Origin: CAXSEF01 sp964236535
GTDB taxonomy: Bacteria > Pseudomonadota > Alphaproteobacteria > Acetobacterales > Acetobacteraceae
NCBI GenBank assembly: GCA_964236535.1
Contig: CAXSEF010000008.1
Coordinates: 1 to 64,000, forward strand
Direction: 5' to 3'
DNA length: 64,000 nt
The position numbers and the translations under genes were made by a program. This document shows, piece after piece, positions 1-7,579 of this stretch. Under the pieces are notes generated by a model. It was not told the DNA's origin. It worked only from the letters and a program-made list of their open reading frames with translations, and made no database searches. The first letter of the stretch is position 1. The number at the start of each line of letters is the position of its first letter.

Positions 1-25
1 TGCGCCCTCGTCTGCCTGAACCAGA

Positions 26-949
26 TCAGACGGTTCTGTTAGGCGCTTTTAGCCCAACGACTGCGATAATACGGTCTCGTAGCTTATTAACCAAATCCAC
101 AGGATGTGCCAGAGTAAGGTGTTAAGATACCAAATATTAAAATGCAATTTTCCTACTTCATCGGCATGGCAAGTAAGAATAACTATCAATCCAAGACCTA
201 AGGCAAGGCCAGCCTCGAAGTAAACCCCGTTGGCTTGTTTCGTATAATTAACAACGATAAACCGAGACCGTCGTATCTCTGCAATGATTTCATCAGAAAT
301 ACCACATACATAATGTTTAGTATCAATTCGAAGAGGTTTAAATCCAGCGGCCTGGACGGCGGGAGCAAGTCCGTGTATCCAAATATTACTTAGGCTTGGA
401 TCAAATGACGTCGCAACAAAGTTCTGTAAAGACACATTATTTTCTCTTCTAGAGACTCTACGTTAAGTAATCTATTAACAGACAACCCTGTAGTACGGTC
501 GTCATGACATAAGTTTCCATCGGCCTGCAAAATATTTATCAGAATCATAGCATTGGCCTTATTACTAGAATACGATTGGCCAAGCAACTCATAGTTTTGA
601 GCCATCTCATGGGAATTGGTCCAACTCTCAAGTCCTGGCCATAGCTTAGCAATCACCTTTAATGCTGTGGTCGAGCGTTCCCTGAGTGCCGGAAGGCGCA
701 TGCTTGAGACGCGGCGAGACTCATCCTGGGTGATATTTAGACAAGGTATACCCGATTCGTTCTGACTCCTGACCCATCCCGATAGTCTCACCATATGGTT
801 CGCGCTGGCAACTTCTAGCCAACCAGCCTCGGTGTTACATTTAAATTTGCCACACCTTGGGCAAGAACAGGTATGCATGGACCCGTTGAATGAAATATCC
901 ACGGCAAGTCTTTGCAGATAATGCAGCAAGTTGCTAGACGGCTGACCAT
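26..949 (-). pseudogene. TIR-like / nucleoside 2-deoxyribosyltransferase-like protein, broken by frameshifts
   Basis: Three or four reading-frame pieces line up as one protein on the minus strand. Piece one (about 949-890) carries a CxxC. Piece two (929-390) has CPRCG, a second zinc-ribbon half, then an LSGWVR segment typical of the middle of this family. Piece three (435-49) has FVATSFDPSL, EIIAEIRRSRFIVV and NGVYFEAGLALGLG, the signature of a Rossmann-like nucleotide-processing domain. The expected C-terminal tail (HPVDLVNKLRDRIIAVVG) lies in another frame and ends at the TGA at 28-26. The frame changes fall near 440-462 and 105-113, plus a less certain one near 890-930. Pieces two and three could be read as separate genes overlapping by 46 bases, but the order of motifs argues for one decayed gene. 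The piece is AT-rich, suggesting transfer. The biochemical role is not established here. Confidence 0.6.
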
Positions 950-997
950 CTGGACCACCACGGGTGAACTCGGAGGAATACTATGTAAAAACGCCAG

Positions 998-1060
998 TCC
1001 ATGGCGGCTCGCCCTGGCGGCGTCCAGAGGCAGAGCCTTTGGCCTTGCCTTGCTTGCCTG
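998..1060 (-). repeat. Dispersed hairpin repeat, fragment (copy 1)
   Basis: Short copy of the intergenic repeat family: a degenerate CCATGGC/GCCCTGG hairpin, then CCAGAGGC and GCCTTTGG arms and the terminal GCCTTGCTTGCC motif. It ends five bases from the dnaB stop codon, with the hairpin facing the dnaB 3' end. It also marks the point where AT-rich DNA gives way to GC-rich DNA. Confidence 0.7.
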
Positions 1061-1064
1061 AGCC

Positions 1065-2576
1065 CTAGTCGTGCCCCGTATGGACAGTATCAAGGTCCGC
1101 AAACCGGGTGAACTCGCCTTCGAAGAACAGGTCGATCTTGCCGGTTGGGCCGTGGCGCTGCTTTTCCAGCAGCAGCTCGGCCTTGTTGTGGACCTGTTCC
1201 ATGTCGCGCTGCCACTTGTCCAGCGCGTTCTGGAACTTCTCCTCGTTGTCGAAGGCCATCTGCTTGGGCGCGCGCTGCTGGAGGTAGTATTCGTCGCGGT
1301 AGACGAACATGACGGCGTCGGCGTCCTGCTCGATGGAGCCCGATTCACGCAGGTCGGAGAGCTGGGGGCGTTTGTCCTCGCGGTTCTCGACCTGGCGGGA
1401 GAGCTGGGAGAGGGCGAGGACGGGGACGGCAAGCTCCTTGGCCAGCGCCTTGAGGCCCATGGTGATGGCGCTGATTTCCTGGACGCGGGATTCGGCGCGG
1501 GCGAGGGAGGGGCGCATGAGCTGGAGGTAGTCGACGACGATGAGGCTGAGGCCGCGGGTGCGCTTGAGGCGGCGGCATCGGGTGCGCATCGCCGAGAGGG
1601 TGATGGCGGGGGTGTCGTCGATGAGCAGCGGGAGGCTGGCGAGCTCGCGGGAGACCTGGACGAAGCGGTCGAACTCGCGCTGGCCGATCTCGCCGCGGCG
1701 GATGCGGTCGCCGGAGACGCGGGATTCCTCGGAGAGCAGGCGGTTGGCGAGCTGCTCGGCGCTCATCTCGAGCGAGAACATGGCGACGGTGCCCTTGGGA
1801 GCCGTGGTGCCGGCGGGGGCGCCGGACTCGGCCTCGTCGGCGCGGGCGGCGGCCATGAGGGCGCGGGCGGCGCCGAAGGCGATCTTGGTGGCGAGGGCGG
1901 TCTTTCCCATGCCGGGGCGGCCGGCGAGGATGAGCAGGTCGGAGGGATGGAGGCCGCCGGTGCGCTTGTCGAGGTCGCGCAGGCCGGTGGAGAGGCCGGA
2001 GACGCCGCCCGGCATGTGGAAGGCGCGTTCGGCGCTGGTGATGGCCGTCGCGAGGGCACGCTCGAAGCTGACGAAGCCGCCGTCGCCGCCGCCGCGTTCG
2101 GCGAGGTCGAAGAGCGACTGCTCGGCGGCTTCGAGCTGGTTCTTGCCGTCGAGCTCGGGGTCGGCGCCGAACGCGTTGTTCACGACGGTTTCGCCAACGT
2201 CGATGAGCTGGCGCCGGAGCCAGGAGTCGTGGATGGCGCGGCCGTATTCGCCGGCGTTGATGATGCCGACCATGGCGGTAAGCAACTGGGCGAGGTAGGC
2301 GGTGCCGCCGACCTCGTCGAGGATGCCGGAGTGCTCGAACTCGCCGCGCAGGGTGACGGCGTCGGCGAGCTGGCCCTGTTCGACGCGTCGGGCGATGGCC
2401 TGGAAGATGCGGCCGTGGATGGCGTCGGCGAAGTGCTCGGGCATCAGGAAGTCGCTGACGCGCTCGTAGCCCTTGTTGTTGGCGAGGAGGGCGCCGAGCA
2501 GGGCCTGCTCGGCCTGGTCGTTGGAGGGGGGGCGTCGGAGGGAGAGGCCGAGCAGGGGGGGATCGATGGTGTTCAC
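1065..2576 (-). CDS. dnaB: Replicative DNA helicase DnaB
   Basis: Hexameric 5'-3' helicase that unwinds DNA at the replication fork. From the GTG at 2576 it is 503 residues, the usual length, and starts MNTIDPPLLG, as I expect for related proteins; the open frame continues further upstream but that part is not DnaB-like. The N-terminal primase-interaction domain covers about residues 15-120. The RecA-like ATPase domain has Walker A GRPGMGKT at about 219-226, the Walker B region VVDYLQLM, LSQLSRQVENR and the C-terminal RHGPTGKIDL. No intein or insertion is seen. It is followed by a repeat fragment and reads toward the AT-rich segment. Confidence 0.95.
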   Translation of the reverse strand: MNTIDPPLLGLSLRRPPSNDQAEQALLGALLANNKGYERVSDFLMPEHFADAIHGRIFQAIARRVEQGQLADAVTLRGEFEHSGILDEVGGTAYLAQLLTAMVGIINAGEYGRAIHDSWLRRQLIDVGETVVNNAFGADPELDGKNQLEAAEQSLFDLAERGGGDGGFVSFERALATAITSAERAFHMPGGVSGLSTGLRDLDKRTGGLHPSDLLILAGRPGMGKTALATKIAFGAARALMAAARADEAESGAPAGTTAPKGTVAMFSLEMSAEQLANRLLSEESRVSGDRIRRGEIGQREFDRFVQVSRELASLPLLIDDTPAITLSAMRTRCRRLKRTRGLSLIVVDYLQLMRPSLARAESRVQEISAITMGLKALAKELAVPVLALSQLSRQVENREDKRPQLSDLRESGSIEQDADAVMFVYRDEYYLQQRAPKQMAFDNEEKFQNALDKWQRDMEQVHNKAELLLEKQRHGPTGKIDLFFEGEFTRFADLDTVHTGHD

Positions 2577-2783
2577 CGATGCACGATACACCCGGCCGGG
2601 CGACAGGGCGCTGTGGATGGCTGTGGATAGCGGGGGTAACATTGCGCACCTCGCGCAAAGGGGCGGCGTGCATACGGCGTGGACAGGGGGGTCGGTGGCC
2701 GGGTAGTCGTCGCGCGGCGCTGTGGCGAACCCGCGGGGCGGCGCTACGCTGTCGCCCACGGAGGCGAAGGGCTGGAGCTGCCA

Positions 2784-3499
2784 CCAAGGTCGACCGCTGG
2801 ATTGACGTGCATGCCCACTGCGCGTCCCCCGGTCGGCGCGGCGGGCGCGCCGGGACCGATTGACGAAGCTGGGCTGGGTCTGGTCGCAACCGCCGCATCG
2901 GCATGCGGAGGTTACGCTCGCCTCCATGGACCGCGCGGGCATCACGATGCGGATACTGAGCAAAGGCCTCAAAATGCTGGACACGTGCGCGACTCCCGCG
3001 ACTCCGGCGCGGCCGTGGTGGCGCGTCATCCCGGCCGGTTCGGGCTGCTGGCGGCACTGCCCACCGACGATCCCGATGAGGTGCTGGCGGAGATCGGGCG
3101 TCCCGGCACCTCATGCAGGGATCCCGACGCGATGCTGGTGATCGCGCATTGCCGCGGCGGCGCCCTGCCGGCGCTGTTCGACCGACTGGTGCTGCCCGGC
3201 ACCAAGGCGTGGGTGCCGAACCAGAACTGCCGCACCGCAGAGGAGATGCGGGCGACGCTGGCCGGGCTGTATATCGACACCGCGGCCACCGGCTCGGCGC
3301 ACACGCTGGCCCGGCGTCGGTGATGACCGGGTGCGAGCACATCGTCCACGGCTCCGACTGCGGGGGGTCCTGCACCACGGAGCGCACGATGGTGGCCAAC
3401 ATCGACGCACTGCCGGGCTTCTGCGGGCTGAGCCCCACGCAGATCGAGCAGATCGGCCACAACGCCCCGCGCCGGTTCCCTGCGGCGTGGTGGCGCGGG
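2784..3499 (+). pseudogene. Amidohydrolase-family (ACMSD-like) remnant
   Basis: Pieces of a metal-dependent amidohydrolase occur in order but in different frames. WIDVHAHC (metal-binding HxH) is near 2798-2822, TLASMDRAGI..LSKGL near 2916-2970, and PGRFGLLAALPTDDPDEVLAEIG near 3030-3100. AMLVIAHCRGGALPALFDRL and LYIDTAATGSAHTL lie at 3130-3310, and EHIVHGSDCGG with IGHNAPRRFP at 3335-3480. At least two frame changes are needed. The stretch between EIG and the next metal histidine is much shorter than in intact relatives, so an internal deletion is likely. No continuous frame spans the whole. It converges on ku. Confidence 0.65.
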
Positions 3500-4402
3500 C
3501 TAGGCCCGCTTGCGCGTGGTCTTCGGCCTAGGCGTCGACTTCGTGGGCGGCTTAGCCCGGGTCTTGACCACCTTGCGCGCAGCCTTGGGCTTCGGCGCGG
3601 CAGTCGCGGTCCCGCCGTCGCCGAGGCTGTGCTTGAGGGCAGCCATCAGGTCGATGACGTTGGAGCGGTCCGGCTCGTCCTCCTCGGGCTCGATGGCATG
3701 GCCGGCGGCCTTGGCGTCGATGACCTGACGCAGGCGGGCGGCGTAGCGGTCCTCCATGTCGGCGGGATCGAAGGCGGCGGCCTGGCGGTCGACGAGCTGG
3801 ACGGCGAGATGCACCATCTCGGGATCGGGCTTGGCGTCGGGGACGTCGGCGAACAGGTCGCCCGGCGCTGCGATGTCGGCGGCGTCGTGCAGGGTGTGCA
3901 GCACGAGGCCGCGCTCCATCGGCATGATGGCGACGGCGCGTTCGCGGCGCGAGATGACGACGCGGGACAGGGCGACCTTGCCGGTCTTTCGGATGGCGTC
4001 GCGCAGCACGACGAACACGTCGGCGCCGCTGACGTCGTCGGGCGCGAGGTAGTAGCTGGCGTCGTAGTAGACCGGGTCGATGGCGCCGGCGGGGACGAAC
4101 TTGTCGATGGCGAGCAGCGAGGAGCTGTCGATGCGGGCGCGCTCGAAGTCGGCGTCTTCGAGCAGCACGTAGTTGTCCTTGGTGACCTCGAAGCCGCGGA
4201 CGAGGTCGGCGCGCGACAGTTCCTCGTCGGTGCCAGCGTCGACGGTGACCATGCGCACCCGGTTGCCGGTCTTGGGGTTGATAAAGTTGAAGTGGATCTC
4301 GTTGCGGCTCTGGTGCGCGGTGTAGAGCGCGACCGGGCAGGAGACGAGGGCAAGGCGGAGCTGTCCGCGCCAGACCGGGTGTCGCCTGTTTGCCGCGGTC
4401 AT
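3500..4402 (-). CDS. ku: Ku protein, non-homologous end joining
   Basis: Bacterial Ku homodimer that encircles DNA double-strand ends and recruits LigD. The 300-residue length is normal. The core runs from HPVWRGQLRLALVSCPVALY through IHFNFINPKTGNRVRM to MVHLAVQLVDRQAAAFDP. A lysine/alanine/proline-rich basic tail (about residues 255-300) resembles the DNA-binding tails of bacterial Ku proteins. The ATG at 4402 has AGGAGA about eight bases upstream, inside the end of ligD. The ligD stop and the ku start share one base (TGATG), which suggests translational coupling. Confidence 0.95.
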   Translation of the reverse strand: MTAANRRHPVWRGQLRLALVSCPVALYTAHQSRNEIHFNFINPKTGNRVRMVTVDAGTDEELSRADLVRGFEVTKDNYVLLEDADFERARIDSSSLLAIDKFVPAGAIDPVYYDASYYLAPDDVSGADVFVVLRDAIRKTGKVALSRVVISRRERAVAIMPMERGLVLHTLHDAADIAAPGDLFADVPDAKPDPEMVHLAVQLVDRQAAAFDPADMEDRYAARLRQVIDAKAAGHAIEPEEDEPDRSNVIDLMAALKHSLGDGGTATAAPKPKAARKVVKTRAKPPTKSTPRPKTTRKRA

Positions 4403-7400
4403 CAGCGTCTCCTGGGCTTGGGCCGGGGAGCGGCCGCGGGATGCGCCGTCCGGGTACGGGTGCTGGAGGCGGTCCGGGGTGCTGGGTCGGGGACGTTCGC
4501 AAGGCCGAGCGGAGCAGCAGCGGCATCGAAGCTCGCCCAGGGGTCGGCGCGCAACCGGGCCAGCCGGGCGGGGATGGTGGCGATGGTGAACGCCTGCGGG
4601 TCCAGCCCGGGCGTGACCTCGCGCCAGGCGAGCGGGGTGGCGACGGTGGCACCTGGGCGGGCTCGCGGGGTGAACGAGGCCGCGGCGGTGGAGCCGAGGC
4701 CGTTGCGCAGCCAGTCGACGAGGACGCGGCCCGGGCGCATGGCGCGGGCGGTGCGCGCGACGTAGCGGTCGGGTTGCTCGCGCGCCATCGTCTCGGCAAA
4801 GGTACGGCACCATGCACGGGTTGCCTCCCAGTCGAGGCCGGGCGAAACCGGGGCCAGGACGTGCAGGCCCTTGCCGCCGGAGGTGCGGCAGAATGCGTCG
4901 AGCCCGGCGCGTTCCAGCCGGGCGCGAACGTCGTGGGCGGCGGCGATCACCTGCTCCCAGGCGAGGCCGTCGCCGGGGTCGAGGTCGAACACCACGCGGT
5001 CCGGCGTGTCGGCGCCGGCTTCCGTGGCGCCCCAGCTGTGCAGCTCGATGGCGGAGAGCTGGGCGGCGGCGATCAGCCCGGCGCGGCCCTCGATGGCGAG
5101 GTAGGGCGCGCCATCGCACGCGGCCTCGTGGAACTCGGCGCCCATGCCGCGGCCGGCGTGTTTCTGGAAGAAGTGCTCGCCCTCGATGCCGTCGGGGCAG
5201 CGCAGCAGGGCGAGCGGGCGGCGGGCGATGCCGGGCAGCGCCGCGTCCGCGACCTGATGCCAGTAGTCGGCCAGATGCTGCTTGGTGATGCCGGGCCACA
5301 GCTCGCGATCCGGATGGCTGAGGCGAACGCCGTCGGTCTCGGCTACCGCCGCCGCGGCGACGGGACGACGGCGGGACCCGGGCCTTGCCGGCTCGGGCGC
5401 GGGCGGTGCGGCAGGGGCGGCGGCCAGGGCCACCGGCGGGACGGCGTAGCGGCGGCGGGTGGGCGCCTGCGGCCGGTTGCCGAGGGCGTGGCGGGGCGCG
5501 TCCGCGTCGGGCAGTGCGAGCACCACCTCCGCGGCGGGCTTGTCTTCGCGCAGGCCGAGGTAGACCGCGTGGCGCACCCGGCCGGCGCCGGACCAGGCGG
5601 TGAACTGCACCTCGGCCACGAGCTCGGGCCGTACCCAACGTACGTCGGCGGGGACCGGCTCCTCGGTCAGCAACAGCGGCTTGGGCGGGGCGGATTTCAA
5701 CTCGGCCAGCCGCGATGCGAGACGGTCCAGCTCGTCCGCAGTGAAGCCGGTGCCGACGCCACCCGCATAGTGCAGCGTGCCAGCCTCGTCGTGGAAGCCG
5801 AGCTGCAGCGAGCCCAGCCCGGTGCGGCGGCCCTGCGGGCAGGTCCAGCCGAGCACGACGAACTCCTCGCGTCCGAGGCACTTGACCTTGAGCCAGGCGC
5901 GGCCGCGGCCGGGACGGTAGGGAGCGTCGGCGTCCTTGCAAACGACGCCTTCCAGTCCGAGTGCGCATGCCTGACGGCGCACCCGGCCCGCCTCGCCGCG
6001 CAGGTGGTCGCTGTAGCGCAGCAGGCCCTGCCAGGAGTCGAGCCCGGTAAGCACGACCTTGCGGTCGGCGAGCCTGCAGCGACGCAGGTCAAAGCCGTCG
6101 AGGTGTGTCAGGTCGAACAGCGTGTAGAACAGCCGGCGGTCCTGCCCGGCGGCGAGGGCGGCCTGCAAGGCGGGGAAGCTCGACAGGCCGTCGGGCTGGA
6201 GCGCCACCAGCTCGCCGTCGAGCGTGGCGTCGCGGGCGGCGAGGCCGGCCACCGCGCGGGCGACCACGGGCAGCCGGTCGGTCCAGTCCTGGCCGCTGCG
6301 GGTGAACAGGCGCACCGCCGAACCCCGCTTGAGCGCGATCAGCCGGTAGCCGTCGAACTTGACCTCGCTGATCCAGTCGGTGCCGTCGGGCGGGGTGTCG
6401 ACCGTGCTGGCGAGCTGCGGGAGCTGTTGCTCCGGCATGGCGCCGCGCCGGGCGCCGGGCGGCATGCGCGTCCTGGCCGCGGCAGGCTTGGCGGCTGCGA
6501 TCGTGGCGGGGGTTGGGGCAGGGGGTCTTGCCGCACGCGAGGCGGAGCGGCGGGCGGGCGAGGCAGGCTGATCGGAGCGTGCCGGCGCCGCCTCGGCGGG
6601 CATGGCGGGTGCCGGCCTGCGGGTGCGGGCGGCCGTCGGGCGGGAAAGGCTCTCCGGCTCGGCGGTGGGCACATCCGCGGCAACGCGGGACGGCCGGGCA
6701 CGATGCGCCGGGCTGGCGTGGCGGTCCGACGCATCCCCTGCCGCGGCTCGGGGCTGGCGGGACTTGGCGGCCGAGGCGGCGCGCGCGGTGGTATGACTGA
6801 GCGGAGTGGCCTCCAGGACGGCGGCATCGGCCCCGGCGCGCTCGTGCTCGTCGTGCTCCTTGATCAGCAGCCAGTTCTCGGCGTGCTCGTTCGGGCGGGG
6901 CTTGAGGCGGATCAGAACGAAACGGCCCCGCAGCCGCTCGCCGTGCAGAAGCAGCTTGAGCTCGCCGCCGGACAGCCCGGCAGCCGCGTCGCCCACCGCC
7001 TCCCAGATGCCGCGGTCCCAGATCTCGACCGTGCCGGCGCCATAGCTGCCCGCGGGGATGGTGCCTTCGAAACCGGCGTAGTCGAGCGGGTGGTCCTCGA
7101 CATGGACGGCGAGACGCTTGTCAGCGGGGTCGAGCGATGGCCCGCGCGGGACCGCCCAGCTCACCAGCACACCGTCGTGCTCCAGGCGGAAGTCCCAGTG
7201 CAGCCGGGTCGCATCGTGCTTCTGCACGACGAAGCGGGAGCCGTGTTCCGGCCCGATCCGACTCGCGCGCTGCTGCACGAATTTACGGGTGCCCGCCTTG
7301 GGGGTACTCGCCTCGGGAGTGCTCGCGTCCACGGCGGCCAACTCCGCGGCGGTCGGCGATCCACCCGGCTCCGGGCTGCGGCCGAAGTCGCGCCGCTCGA

Positions 7401-7449
7401 CGTAGCGGCGCAGCCGGGACTCGGGCGAGTTCGTTGCACGATCAGCCAT
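4402..7449 (-). CDS. ligD: Multifunctional DNA ligase D (phosphoesterase-ligase-polymerase)
   Basis: ATP-dependent end-joining ligase, 1015 residues from the ATG at 7449. Domain order is phosphoesterase (about 70-200, with HDATRLHWDFRLEHDG and GTIPAGSYGAGTVEIWD), ligase (about 340-640, nucleophile lysine in EVKFDGYR at about K364), then primase/polymerase (about 708-1005, metal-binding FDLDPGDG near 821 and RTSGGKGLHV). This PE-Lig-Pol order matches Pseudomonas LigD rather than the Pol-PE-Lig order of mycobacteria. The first two domains are joined by a ~140-residue Ala/Arg/Pro-rich linker, longer than usual. It is divergent from the debranching-enzyme gene, with ~130 bases between starts. Confidence 0.95.
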   Translation of the reverse strand: MADRATNSPESRLRRYVERRDFGRSPEPGGSPTAAELAAVDASTPEASTPKAGTRKFVQQRASRIGPEHGSRFVVQKHDATRLHWDFRLEHDGVLVSWAVPRGPSLDPADKRLAVHVEDHPLDYAGFEGTIPAGSYGAGTVEIWDRGIWEAVGDAAAGLSGGELKLLLHGERLRGRFVLIRLKPRPNEHAENWLLIKEHDEHERAGADAAVLEATPLSHTTARAASAAKSRQPRAAAGDASDRHASPAHRARPSRVAADVPTAEPESLSRPTAARTRRPAPAMPAEAAPARSDQPASPARRSASRAARPPAPTPATIAAAKPAAARTRMPPGARRGAMPEQQLPQLASTVDTPPDGTDWISEVKFDGYRLIALKRGSAVRLFTRSGQDWTDRLPVVARAVAGLAARDATLDGELVALQPDGLSSFPALQAALAAGQDRRLFYTLFDLTHLDGFDLRRCRLADRKVVLTGLDSWQGLLRYSDHLRGEAGRVRRQACALGLEGVVCKDADAPYRPGRGRAWLKVKCLGREEFVVLGWTCPQGRRTGLGSLQLGFHDEAGTLHYAGGVGTGFTADELDRLASRLAELKSAPPKPLLLTEEPVPADVRWVRPELVAEVQFTAWSGAGRVRHAVYLGLREDKPAAEVVLALPDADAPRHALGNRPQAPTRRRYAVPPVALAAAPAAPPAPEPARPGSRRRPVAAAAVAETDGVRLSHPDRELWPGITKQHLADYWHQVADAALPGIARRPLALLRCPDGIEGEHFFQKHAGRGMGAEFHEAACDGAPYLAIEGRAGLIAAAQLSAIELHSWGATEAGADTPDRVVFDLDPGDGLAWEQVIAAAHDVRARLERAGLDAFCRTSGGKGLHVLAPVSPGLDWEATRAWCRTFAETMAREQPDRYVARTARAMRPGRVLVDWLRNGLGSTAAASFTPRARPGATVATPLAWREVTPGLDPQAFTIATIPARLARLRADPWASFDAAAAPLGLANVPDPAPRTASSTRTRTAHPAAAPRPKPRRR

Positions 7450-7579
7450 GATCGTGCGCAACGCCGCGCCCAGGCGGCGGTTCCGGGTGGGCGTCGGGCA
7501 CACAGCGGCGGCGCCGCTCCCCTTTGCAGCGGCACCGCGAGTGCCCATGCTGCCGTGCGAGCAGATGCGGGGACAACCG

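Noticed and set aside
390..929. Two intact overlapping genes (390-929 and 49-435)
   Set aside because: Motif order and the out-of-frame C-terminal tail fit one broken gene better; the upstream piece would lack its catalytic half.
1071..2630. Long plus-strand frame of 519 codons opposite dnaB
   Set aside because: It is an antisense shadow of a high-GC gene: repetitive Gly/Ala/Glu/Val composition, no motifs, and dnaB on the other strand is complete.
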